Part shown: in pieces, positions 1 to 10,752 of the stretch
Layout: each line of letters begins with the position of its first letter
How positions within the stretch are numbered: the stretch's first letter is position 1
Source: Trissonchulus latispiculum
Taxonomy: Eukaryota > Nematoda > Enoplea > Enoplida > Ironidae
NCBI GenBank assembly: GCA_030248195.1
Contig: JASAND010008447.1
Span: 1-64,000, forward strand
DNA length: 64,000 bases
Direction of reading: 5' to 3'
Translations under genes and position numbers: made by a program
Notes under the pieces: generated by a model
Databases searched by the model: none
The model's input: the letters and a program-made list of their open reading frames with translations, nothing else
What the model was told of the DNA's origin: nothing

Positions 1-580
1 TATATATATCCTTTAAATTCCGGTTGAAGAAGTAAAGACAACAGTTTCATAGGCACGTGGTCGTGACGTTATTTGGCACAGCAAGTTTGGATGGGTGGCT
101 CCATGACAAGTTGTTCCGTTCGCTTAGGACTTTCATTTGACACAAATTTGCCCACTTTTAAAAAATTCCATTTTTGACCTATATATAAAATCGCCTAAGT
201 CCCCACCCCAGCACTCTACAGCCATTTTGGGTACGCAGTTCTATGACAAAAGTTGCTCAGCTCACTTAGAGCTTTCAATTTATGCCACATTTGATCACTT
301 TTGAAAAATTTTATTTTGACCCAAAATCGCCTAAGTACCCACCCCACCCCATCACAGCACTCTACAGCCACTTTGGGTACGCAGTTCTATGACAAAAGTT
401 GCTCAGCTCACTTAGAGCTTTCATTTGATATATACCAAATTTGACCACTTTTGAAAAATTTTATTTTTGACCCAAAATAGCCTAAGTCTGCTCAGCTCAC
501 TTAGAGCTTTCATTTGATACCAAATTTGACCACTTTTGAAAAATTTTATTTTCGACCACTTGACCCCCCCCAATCCGACT

Positions 581-1353
581 GACCCTCCCGATGGCAGAGT
601 GGAACTAGCACAGCAAAATAGGTACGTCCGACGGCAAAACGGATACCGGGAATGAGCTGGGCGCACCAGAAAACCCCTATAGACAAAGTTTTGAGAGGCC
701 AGGTAAGGCCTACTATGGACCTCCAGGAAGCGGTTTCCGACTTGACCCTCCCGACGGCAAAGTGGAACCAGCCCAGCAAAATAGGTGCGTCGGACGGCAA
801 AACGGATACCGGGAATGAGCTGGGCGCACCAGAAAACCCCTATGGACAAAGTTTTGAGACGCCAAGTAGAGCCTACTATGGACCTCCAGGAAGCGGTTGC
901 CGCCATGACCCTCCAGACGGCAAAGTGGAACCAGCACAGCAAGATGGATGAGTCCTATGATAAAAAGGACACCGGGAATGAGCTGGGCGCACCAGAAAAC
1001 CCCTATAGACATAGTTTCGAGAGGCCAGGTAAAGCCTACTATGGACCTCCAGGAAGCGGTTTCCGACTTGACCCTCCCGACGGCAAAGTGGAACCAGCCC
1101 AGCAAAATAGGTGCGTCGGACGGCAAAACGGATACCGGGAATGAGCTGGGCGCACCAGAAAACCCCTATAGACAAAGTTTTGAGAGGCCAGGTAAAGCCT
1201 ACTATGGACCTCCAGGAAGCGGTTTCCGACTTGACCCTCCCGACGGCAAAGTGGAACCAGCCCAGCAAGATGGGTGGGTCTGACGGTAAAACGGACTGCG
1301 GGAATCGATTCTCCGTGCCAGAAAACCATTGTATGGAAGATTTGAGCGTTCAA
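581..1353. repeat. 163-bp sub-repeat block in unit 1
   Basis: GGGAATGAGCTGGGCGCACC starts at 648, 811, 974 and 1138, a period of 163-164 bp. A fifth diverged unit (GGGAATCGATTCTCCGTGCC) starts at 1300. The period is 3x54+1, so each copy shifts frame by one base. That is why overlapping open frames appear on both strands; they are not genes. Shorter blocks (two to three units) sit at about 3426-3878, 5515-5966, 7606-8060 and 9730-10182. Confidence 0.92.
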
Positions 1354-1933
1354 AGTTAAATAGATAGCGAGAAATTTCGATTTTTCATTTTTCGAATTTT
1401 CGCCATTTTTGACGGGCCACTGTGGTCGCTAGGGAAATGATAGAGAAACGCAACCTAGACCGTTAGTTAGTTCAATATAATTTCTGAATATAAAAAGAAA
1501 TCAGCTCCAGCTCGTAACGCTCGACCTGAGCGACGACCACAAAAATGGTCACTTTTCGTTATGAGCCGACTTTGCGGCGCCACTGCGGCGCTGTGGCGCA
1601 GCTGCGGCGCAAAAAAAGTTGTGATTCTTAAATTCTTTAGAGGGTACTACTAGACCCTATAGCCCTTTAGGTTGGCCCACCGCTGCAGATCACGTGAAAG
1701 CGGCGAACATTATGTACAATACAACCATCAAATAGGAGAAACCGGAAAAAAAACATCGCCGCCATAACCGGTCCGGGGTGCAACTTTTTAACGGTAAGTG
1801 ATACGGGGCTGAAACTCCACAGATATACTAAACTCGATGTGCTCTACAATTTGCGCATAAAAATCTGCGCAGGATTTTGCGCAGCTTCTGCGCAGCTTAT
1901 TTTACACTGTCTCCACCATTTTTCACACATATT

Positions 1934-1959
1934 ATAGGGGTCGCTGCCGCGACCCCTAT
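1934..1959. other. hairpin in satellite unit 1
   Basis: ATAGGGGTCGC, a TGCC loop, then GCGACCCCTAT: an 11-bp perfect stem. It is preserved at 6532-6557 and 8657-8682, has one mismatch at 10727-10752, and is eroded in unit 2 near 4440. Just upstream is a cluster of CTGCGCAG-type palindromes. Confidence 0.85.
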
Positions 1960-2719
1960 GATACACCAAAAATACCAATTTCTAGCTCGTGCTTGCAAAA
2001 AATCTTCCCACCAAAAAAATTCTTTCCCCCCGTGACTCCCCCCCCAAAACCCTAAAAAATACGCTGTATATATATATATGCACTGATTATTTTTACTTGA
2101 TATGAGGACCGTTTTTCCCCAAAATAGGGCTGTTTTAACGTTTCAGAAATTATAAACTGTCCTTAAGGTGCTCGTATCGCTTTGTCTAAATTCGACCTAC
2201 AGGCATATAGTCAAGCGGGAAAAAACCCACTTTTCAGATTTCTGGCCAGAACTTTTTACTGGTTTGAGATATTGAAATCCTGACTATACAGGCTGCTAGG
2301 CCTAGTCGTAAGCTTTCTTATGAGCTATAGAACACCTCTCTAGGGTGCGCCGTTAGTGAGAAAAATTGTCCCAAACTGGCGGGAAAAAACCCAATGCGGG
2401 AAAAAATCCATGTGCGGGAAAAAACCCACCCCGAAAATTTTTTGGCAAGTTGGCAGGAGAATTTCTAACCGTTCCAAATGAAAGAGCGGGCTGTTTTTAG
2501 TACAACTGCATCAAAATATATTAGTTTTTGTTAAAAAATTGAGGTCATAGTGACTTTTGAAAATTTGGTATATATGTTTAACACATAAACATAGGCAAAT
2601 TTTGGAATTTTTTAAAATTGTTTATTTTCGGCAGTTTAAGCATCCTATCGTATATATAGACAAGTAACAAAAATGCTCCGCACAAAAGGGGATATATAAT
2701 ATGTGTGTTGGGCGTGGGC

Positions 2720-5220
2720 TTATGTCTATCCTTTAAATTCCGATTGTGAAAAGCATAAATCCGACACCGCTAAAGTTGCTCAGCTCACTTAGGGCTTTCA
2801 TTTGATACCAAATTTTACCACTTTTGAAAAATTTTATTTTTGACCCAAAATCGCCGAAGTCCCCACCCCACCCCACAGGGTCTTTGTGAGGCATTTTTTT
2901 TCGGGGGGGGGGGGCTTCGGGGGCCCCCCCCCCCCCCCCCCCCCGGGGGGCGGGGGGGGGGAAGAATTGTGGGGGGGGGGGGAGATTTTTTTGCAAAAAT
3001 GAGCCAAAAATTGGTATTTTTTGACGTATTTTGCATGGTTAAACGCAAAAAGCTCTAAAAAATGCCAGGATTTAAGCTAAAAATAGCTATTTTTCGAAAA
3101 AATCTCCGGCGAAACCGGAAGATTTTTGAAATTTGGCCTATTTTTGGCAAAAATTTGGGCCTCCAAAAAAATCCAGGATGGAGCAAAAATCCCGGGAGGG
3201 GTGATTTCGGGGAAGGGGGAAGGCATTTTTGGGGGGAAGGTCAATTTCGGGAGGGGGACCCCCCCCCCTGTAAAAATACCCTGCCCCACCACAGCACTCT
3301 ACAGCCACTTTGGGTACGCAGTTCTATGACAAAAGTTGCTCAGCTCACTTAGGGCTTTAATTTGATACCAAATTTGACCACTTTTGAGAAACTTTATTTT
3401 CGACCATTTGACCCTCCCACCCGACTGACCCTTCAAACGGCAAAGTAGAACCAGCCCAGCAAACTAGGTACGTCGGACGGCAAAACGAATACCGGGAATG
3501 AGCTGGGCACACCAGAAAACCCCTATAGACAAAGTTTTGAGAGGCCAGGTAGAGCCTACTATGGACATCCAGGAAGCGGTTTCCGACTTGACCCTTCCGA
3601 CGGCAAAGTAGAACCAGCCCAGCAAAATTAGGCACGTCGGACGGCAAAATGGATACCGGGAATGAGCTGGGCACACCAGAAAACCCCTATAGACAAAGTT
3701 TTGACAGGCCAGGTAGAGCCTACCATGGACGTCCAGGAAGCGGTTTCCGACTTGACCGTCCCGACGGCAAAGTGGAACCAGCCCAGCAAGATGGGTGGGT
3801 CTGACGGTAAAACTGACTGCGGGAATCGATTCTCCGTGCCAGAAAACCATTGTATGGAAGATTTGAGCGTTCAAAGTTAAATAGATAGCGAGAAATTTCG
3901 ATTTTTCATTTTTCGAATTTTCGCCATTTTTGACGGGCCACTGTGGTCGCTAGGGAAATGATAGAGAAACGCAACCTAGACCGTTAGTTAGTTCAATATA
4001 ATTTCTGAATATAAAAAGAAATCAGCTCCAGCTCGTAACGCTCGACCTGAGCGACGACCACAAAAATGGTCACTTTTCGTTATGAGCCGACTTTGCGGCG
4101 CCACTGCGGCGCTGTGGCGCAAAAAAAGTTGTGATTCTTAAATTCTTTAGAGGGTACTACTAGACCCTATAGCCCTTTAGGTTGGCCCACCGCTGCAGAT
4201 CACGTGAAAGCGGCGAACATTATGTACAATACAACCATCAAATAGGAGAAACCGGAAAAAAACATCGCCGCCATAACCGGTCCGGGGTGCAACTTTTTAA
4301 CGGTAAGTGATACGGGGCTGAAACTCCACAGATATACTAAACTCGATGTGCTCTACAATTTGCGCATAAAAATCTGCGCAGGATTTTGCGCAGCTTCTGC
4401 GCAGCTTATTTTAAACTGTCTCCACCATTTTTCACACATATTAAAGGGGTCGCTGCCGCGGCCTATGATACACCAAAAATACCAATTTCTAGCTCGTGCT
4501 TGCAAAAAATCTTCCCACCAAAAAAATTCTTTCCCCCCGTGACTCCCCCCCCCAAAACCCTAAAAAATACGCTGTATATATATATGCACTGATTATTTTT
4601 ACTTGATATGAGGACCGTTTTTCCCCAAAATAGGGCTGTTTTAACGTTTCAGAAATTATAAACTGTCCTTAAGGTGCTCGTATCGCTTTGTCTAAATTCG
4701 ACCTACAGGCATATAGTCAAGCGGGAAAAAACCCACTTTTCAGATTTCTGGCCAGAACTTTTTACTGGTTTGAGATATTGAAATCCTGACTATACAGGCT
4801 GCTAGGCCTAGTCGTAAGCTTTCTTATGAGCTATAGAACACCTCTCTAGGGTGCGCCGTTAGTGAGAAAAATTGTCCCAAACTGGCGGGAAAAAACCCAA
4901 TGCGGGAAAAAATCCATGTGCGGGAAAAAACCCACCCCGAAAATTTTTTGGCAAGTTGGCAGGAGAATTTCTAACCGTTCCAAATGAAAGAGCGGGCTGT
5001 TTTTAGTACAACTGCATCAAAATATATTAGTTTTTGTTAAAAAATTGAGGTCATAGTGACTTTTGAAAATTTGGTATGTTTAACACATAAACATAGGCAA
5101 ATTTTGGAATTTTTTAAAATTGTTTATTTTCGGCAGTTTAAGCATCCTATCGTATATATAGACAAGTAACAAAAATGCTCCGCACAAAGGGGATATATAA
5201 TATGTGTGTTGGGCGTGGGC
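2720..5220. repeat. satellite unit 2 (with inserted G-tract element)
   Basis: Near-identical to units 3 and 4 except for a 408-bp insertion at 2876-3283 that accounts for its greater length. The hairpin near 4440 is degraded (the right arm lost bases). Confidence 0.88.
2876..3283. mobile_element. G-tract TIR element inserted in satellite unit 2
   Basis: Units 3 to 5 lack this segment, so it is an insertion. The ends are imperfect inverted repeats (CAGGGTCTTTGTGAGG; right end in reverse CAGGGTATTTTTACAGG). The interior has long G and C homopolymers and a core near 3106 (CCGGCGAAACCGG) shared with elements at 46270 and 55988. The target lies in CCCCA repeats, so the target-site duplication cannot be fixed. 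Homopolymer lengths at 2908-2980 may be unreliable. Confidence 0.7.
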
Positions 5221-7308
5221 TTATGTCTATCCTTTAAATTCCGATTGTGAAAAGCATAAATCCGACACCGCTAAAGTTGCTCAGCTCACTTAGGGCTTTC
5301 ATTTGATACCAAATTTTACCACTTTTGAAAAATTTTATTTTTGACCCAAAATCGCCTAAGTCCCCACCCCACCCCACCACAGCACTCTACAGCCACTTTG
5401 GGTACGCAGTTCTATGACAAAAGTTGCTCAGCTCACTTAGGGCTTTAATTTGATACCAAATTTGACCACTTTTGAGAAACTTTATTTTCGACCATTTGAC
5501 CCTCCCACCCGACTGACCCTTCAAACGGCAAAGTAGAACCAGCCCAGCAAACTAGGTACGTCGGACGGCAAAACGAATACCGGGAATGAGCTGGGCACAC
5601 CCGAAAACCCCTATAGACAAAGTTTTGAGAGGCCAGGTAGAGCCTACTATGGACTTCCAGGAAGCGGTTTCCGACTTGACCCTCCCGACGGCAAAGTAGA
5701 ACCAGCCCAGCAATATTAGACACGTCGGACGGCAAAATGGATACCGGGAATGAGCTGGGCACACCAGAAAACCCCTATAGACAAAGTTTTGAGAGGCCAG
5801 GTAGAGCCTACTATGGACCTCCAGGAAGCGGTTTCCGACTTGACCGTCCCGACGGCAAAGTGGAACCAGCCCAGCAAGATGGGTGGGTCTGACGGTAAAA
5901 CTGACTGCGGGAATCGATTCTCCGTGCCAGAAAACCATTGTATGGAAGATTTGAGCGTTCAAAGTTAAATAGATAGCGAGAAATTTCGATTTTTCATTTT
6001 TCGAATTTTCGCCATTTTTGACGGGCCACTGTGGTCGCTAGGGAAATGATAGAGAAACGCAACCTAGACCGTTAGTTAGTTCAATATAATTTCTGAATAT
6101 AAAAAGAAATCAGCTCCAGCTCGTAACGCTCGACCTGAGCGACGACCACAAAAATGGTCACTTTTCGTTATGAGCCGACTTTGCGGCGCCACTGCGGCGC
6201 TGTGGCGCAAAAAAAGTTGTGATTCTTAAATTCTTTAGAGGGTACTACTAGACCCTATAGCCCTTTAGGTTGGCCCACCGCTGCAGATCACGTGAAAGCG
6301 GCGAACATTATGTACAATACAACCATCAAATAGGAGAAACCGGAAAAAAAACATCGCCGCCATAACCGGTCCGGGGTGCAACTTTTTAACGGTAAGTGAT
6401 ACGGGGCTGAAACTCCACAGATATACTAAACTCGATGTGCTCTACAATTTGCGCATAAAAATCTGCGCAGGATTTTGCGCAGCTTCTGCGCAGCTTATTT
6501 TACACTGTCTCCACCATTTTTCACACATATTATAGGGGTCGCTGCCGCGACCCCTATGATACACCAAAAATACCAATTTCTAGCTCGTGCTTGCAAAAAA
6601 TCTTCCCACCAAAAAAATTCTTTCCCCCCGTGACTCCCCCCCAAAACCCTAAAAAATACGCTGTATATATATATGCACTGATTATTTTTACTTGATATGA
6701 GGACCGTTTTTCCCCAAAATAGGGCTGTTTTAACGTTTCAGAAATTATAAACTGTCCTTAAGGTGCTCGTATCGCTTTGTCTAAATTCGACCTACAGGCA
6801 TATAGTCAAGCGGGAAAAAACCCACTTTTCAGATTTCTGGCCAGAACTTTTTACTGGTTTGAGATATTGAAATCCTGACTATACAGGCTGCTAGGCCTAG
6901 TCGTAAGCTTTCTTATGAGCTATAGAACACCTCTCTAGGGTGCGCCGTTAGTGAGAAAAATTGTCCCAAACTGGCGGGAAAAAACCCAATGCGGGAAAAA
7001 ATCCATGTGCGGGAAAAAACCCACCCCGAAAATTTTTTGGCAAGTTGGCAGGAGAATTTCTAACCGTTCCAAATGAAAGAGCGGGCTGTTTTTAGTACAA
7101 CTGCATCAAAATATATTAGTTTTTGTTAAAAAATTGAGGTCATAGTGACTTTTGAAAATTTGGTATGTTTAACACATAAACATAGGCAAATTTTGGAATT
7201 TTTAAAATTGTTTATTTTCGGCAGTTTAAGCATCCTATCGTATATATAGACAAGTAACAAAAATGCTCCGCACAAAAAGGATATATAATATGTGTGTTGG
7301 GCGTGGGC
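5221..7308. repeat. satellite unit 3
   Basis: This is the cleanest representative unit at 2088 bp. It has a lead of about 290 bp, two full 163-bp sub-repeats plus a diverged third, an intact hairpin (6532-6557), a short (TA)n near 6665 and the GCGGGAAAAAA repeats at about 6808-7020. Confidence 0.9.
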
Positions 7309-9435
7309 TTATGTCTATCCTTGGAATTCCGATTGTGAAAAGCATGTGTCCGACACCGCTAAAGTTGCTCAGCTCACTTAGGGCTTTCATTTGATACCAA
7401 ATTTTACCACTTTTGAAAAATTTTATTTTTGACCCAAAATCGCCTAAGTCCCCACCCCACCCCACCACAGCACTCTACAGCCACTTTTGGGTACGCAGTT
7501 CTATGACAAAAGTTGCTCAGCTCACTCAGGGGTCTTTTATGTGATCCCAATTGTGCCCACTTTAGAAACTTTTTTTTTTCCCCCTTTTCCCCCCCCCCCC
7601 GACTTGACCCCTCCCGACGGCAAAGTGGAACCAGCCCAGCAAAATAGGTGCGTCGGACGGCAAAACGGATACCGGGAATGAGCTGGGCGCACCAGAAAAC
7701 CCCTATGGACAAAGTTTTGAGACGCCAAGTAGAGCCTACTATGGACCTCCAGGAAGCGGTTTCCGACTTGACCCTCCCGACGGCAAAGTGGAACCAGCCC
7801 AGCAATATGGACGAGTCCTATGATAAAAAGGACACCGGGAATGAGCTGGGCGCACCAGAAAACCCCTATAGACATAGTTTCGAGAGGCCAGGTAAAGCCT
7901 ACTATGGACCTCCAGGAAGCGGTTTCCGACTTGACCCCCCGACGGCAAAGTGGAAATAGCCCAGCAAGATGGGTGGATTTGACGGTAAAACTGACTGCAG
8001 GAATCGAGTCTCCGTGCCAGAAAACCGTTGTATGGAAGATTTGAGTTGAGCTTTCAAAGTTAAATAGATAGCGAGAAATTTCAATTTTTCATTTTTCGAA
8101 TTTTCGCCATTTTTGACGGGCCACTGTGGTCGCTAGGGAAGTGATAGAGAAACGCAACCTGGACCGTTAGTTAGTTCAATATATGTAATTTCTGAATATA
8201 AAAAGAAATCAGCTCCAGCTCGTAACGCTCGACCTGAGCGACGACCACAAAAATGGTCACTTTTCGTTATGAGCCGACTTTGCGGCGCCACTGCGGCGCT
8301 GTGGCGCAGCTGCGGCGCAAAAAAAGTTGTGATTCTTAAATTCTTTAGAGGGTACTACTAGACCCTATAGCCCTTTAGGTTGGCCCACCGCTGCAGATCA
8401 CGTGAAAGCGGCGAACATTAATTATGTACAATACAACCATCAAATAGGAGAAACCGGAAAAAAAACATCGCCGCCATAACCGGTCCGGGGTGCAACTTTT
8501 TAACGGTAAGTGATACGGGGCTGAAACTCCACAGATATACTAAACTCGATATGCTCTACAATTTGCGCATAAAAATCTGCGCAGGATCTGCGCAGGATTT
8601 TGCGCAGCTTCTGCGCAGCTTATTTTACACTGTCTCCACCATTTTTCACACATATTATAGGGGTCGCTGCCGCGACCCCTATGATACACCAAAAATACCA
8701 ATTTCTAGCTCGTGCTTGCAAAAAATCTTCCCACCAAAAAAATTCTTTCCCCCCGTGACTCCCCCCCAAAACCCTAAAAAATACGCTGTATATATATATG
8801 CACTGATTATTTTTACTTGATATGAGGACCGTTTTTCCCCAAAATAGGGCTGTTTTAACGTTTCAGAAATTATAAACTGTCCTTAAGGTGCTCGTATCGC
8901 TTTGTCTAAATTCGACCTACAGGCATATAGTCAAGCGGGAAAAAACCCACTTTTCAGATTTCTGGCCAGAACTTTTTACTGGTTTGAGATATTGAAATCC
9001 TGACTATACAGGCTGCTAGGCCTAGTCGTAAGCTTTCTTATGAGCTATAGAACACCTCTCTAGGGTGCGCCGTTAGTGAGAAAAATTGTCCCAAACTGGC
9101 GGGAAAAAACCCAATGCGGGAAAAAATCCATGTGCGGGAAAAAACCCACCCCGAAAATTTTTTGGCAAGTTGGCAGGAGAATTTCTAACCGTTCCAAATG
9201 AAAGAGCGGGCTGTTTTTAGTACAACTGCATCAAAATATATTAGTTTTTGTTAAAAAATTGAGGTCATAGTGACTTTTGAAAATTTGGTATGTTTAACAC
9301 ATAAACATAGGCAAATTTTGGAATTTTTTAAAATTGTTTATTTTCGGCAGTTTAAGCATCCTATCGTATATATAGACAAGTAACAAAAATGCTCCGCACA
9401 AAAGGGGATATATAATATGTGTGTTGGGCGTGGGC
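7309..9435. repeat. satellite unit 4
   Basis: A 2127-bp unit. A poly-T/poly-C stretch at about 7568-7603 replaces part of the lead, and the sub-repeats here resemble those of unit 1 (they share ATGGACGAGTCC-type variants with it). This suggests segments were exchanged between non-adjacent units. Confidence 0.88.
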
Positions 9436-10752
9436 TTATGTCTATCCTTTAAATTCCGATTGTGAAAAGCATAAATCCGACACCGCTAAAGTTGCTCAGC
9501 TCACTTAGGGCTTTCATTTGATACCAAATTTTACCACTTTTGAAAAATTTTATTTTTGACCCAAAATCGCCTAAGTCCCCACCCCACCCCACCACAGCAC
9601 TCTACAGCCACTTTGGGTACGCAGTTCTATGACAAAAGTTGCTCAGCTCACTTAGGGCTTTAATTTGATACCAAATTTGACCACTTTTGAGAAACTTTAT
9701 TTTCGACCATTTGACCCTCCCACCCGACTGACCCTTCAAACGGCAAAGTAGAACCAGCCCAGCAAACTAGGTACGTCGGACGGCAAAACGAATACCGGGA
9801 ATGAGCTGGGCACACCAGAAAACCCCTATAGACAAAGTTTTGAGAGGCCAGGTAGAGCCTACTATGGACTTCCAGGAAGCGGTTTCCGACTTGACCCTCC
9901 CGACGGCAAAGTAGAACCAGCCCAGCAATATTAGACACGTCGGACGGCAAAATGGATACCGGGAATGAGCTGGGCACACCAGAAAACCCCTATAGACAAA
10001 GTTTTGAGAGGCCAGGTAGAGCCTACTATGGACCTCCAGGAAGCGGTTTCCGACTTGACCGTCCCGACGGCAAAGTGGAACCAGCCCAGCAAGATGGGTG
10101 GGTCTGACGGTAAAACTGACTGCGGGAATCGATTCTCCGTGCCAGAAAACCATTGTATGGAAGATTTGAGCTTTCAAAGTTAAATAGATAGCGAGAAATT
10201 TCAATTTTTCATTTTTCGAATTTTCGCCATTTTTGACGGGCCACTGTGGTCGCTAGTTCAATATATGTAGTTTCTGAATATAAAAAGAAATCGGCTCCAG
10301 CTCTTAACGTTCGAGCTGCGCAGCGACCACAAAAATGGTCACTTTTCGCTCTGAGCCGACTTTGCGGCGCTGCTGCGGCGCTGTGGCGCACCTGTGGCGC
10401 AAAAAAGTAGCGATTCTTAAATGGCGCATGGGGTACTACCAGACCCTATACCGCTTTAGGTTCGGCCTCCGCTGCAGATTACGTGAAAGAGGCGGAAAGT
10501 CAGGACAATACGACCATTAAATAGGAGAAACCGGAAAAAAAACATCGCCGCCATAACCGGTCCGGGGCGCAACTTTTTAACGGTAGGTGATACGGGGCTG
10601 AAACTTCACAGACATATATACTAAACTCGATGTGCTCTACAATTTGCGCATGAAATCTGCGCAGGATTTTGCGCAGCTTCTGCGCAGCTTATTTTACACT
10701 GTCCCCAGCCACTTTTCACACATATTATAGGGGTCGCTGCCGCGACTCCTAT
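9436..10752. repeat. satellite unit 5, partial, diverged right end
   Basis: The left part matches unit 3. From about 10250 it diverges: a deletion removes the segment following GTGGTCGCTAG and many substitutions follow. Homology stops just after the hairpin (10727-10752). Confidence 0.85.

Larger units (their letters stand above)
1..2719. repeat. satellite unit 1 (edge unit, expanded sub-repeats)
   Basis: The first unit carries extra copies of both sub-repeats: the GCTCAGCTCACTTAG lead recurs about every 125 bp between 100 and 500, and five 163-bp units follow. The tail from about 1354 to 2719 matches the other units. The first 60 bases are diverged, as expected at an array edge. Confidence 0.85.
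1..10752. repeat. tandem satellite array, ~2.1 kb unit, about 4.5 copies
   Basis: The anchor TATCCTTTAAATTCCG recurs near 7, 2726, 5228, 7317 and 9442, giving units of about 2719, 2501, 2088 and 2127 bp plus a final partial one. Each unit has a lead of 110-145 bp sub-repeats (GTTGCTCAGCTCACTTAG), then 163-bp sub-repeats, a tail with CGC/GCG palindromes and a hairpin, then a segment with four copies of GCGGGAAAAAA. Units 2 to 4 are almost identical, so the array was amplified or homogenised recently. No unit carries a credible gene; the 70-145 codon open frames are repeats of one 163-bp segment read in shifting frames. Confidence 0.93.

Noticed and set aside
421..1359. Overlapping open frames of 70-145 codons on both strands of the satellite (also at 3357-3880, 5445-5968, 7404-8084 and 9660-10204)
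   Set aside because: They are one 163-bp sub-repeat read in successive frames (period 3x54+1), without start context, introns or variation typical of coding sequence.
1500..1700. rDNA spacer or telomere origin of the satellite
   Set aside because: No rRNA sequence or telomere hexamer is visible; the unit resembles an element-derived satellite instead.
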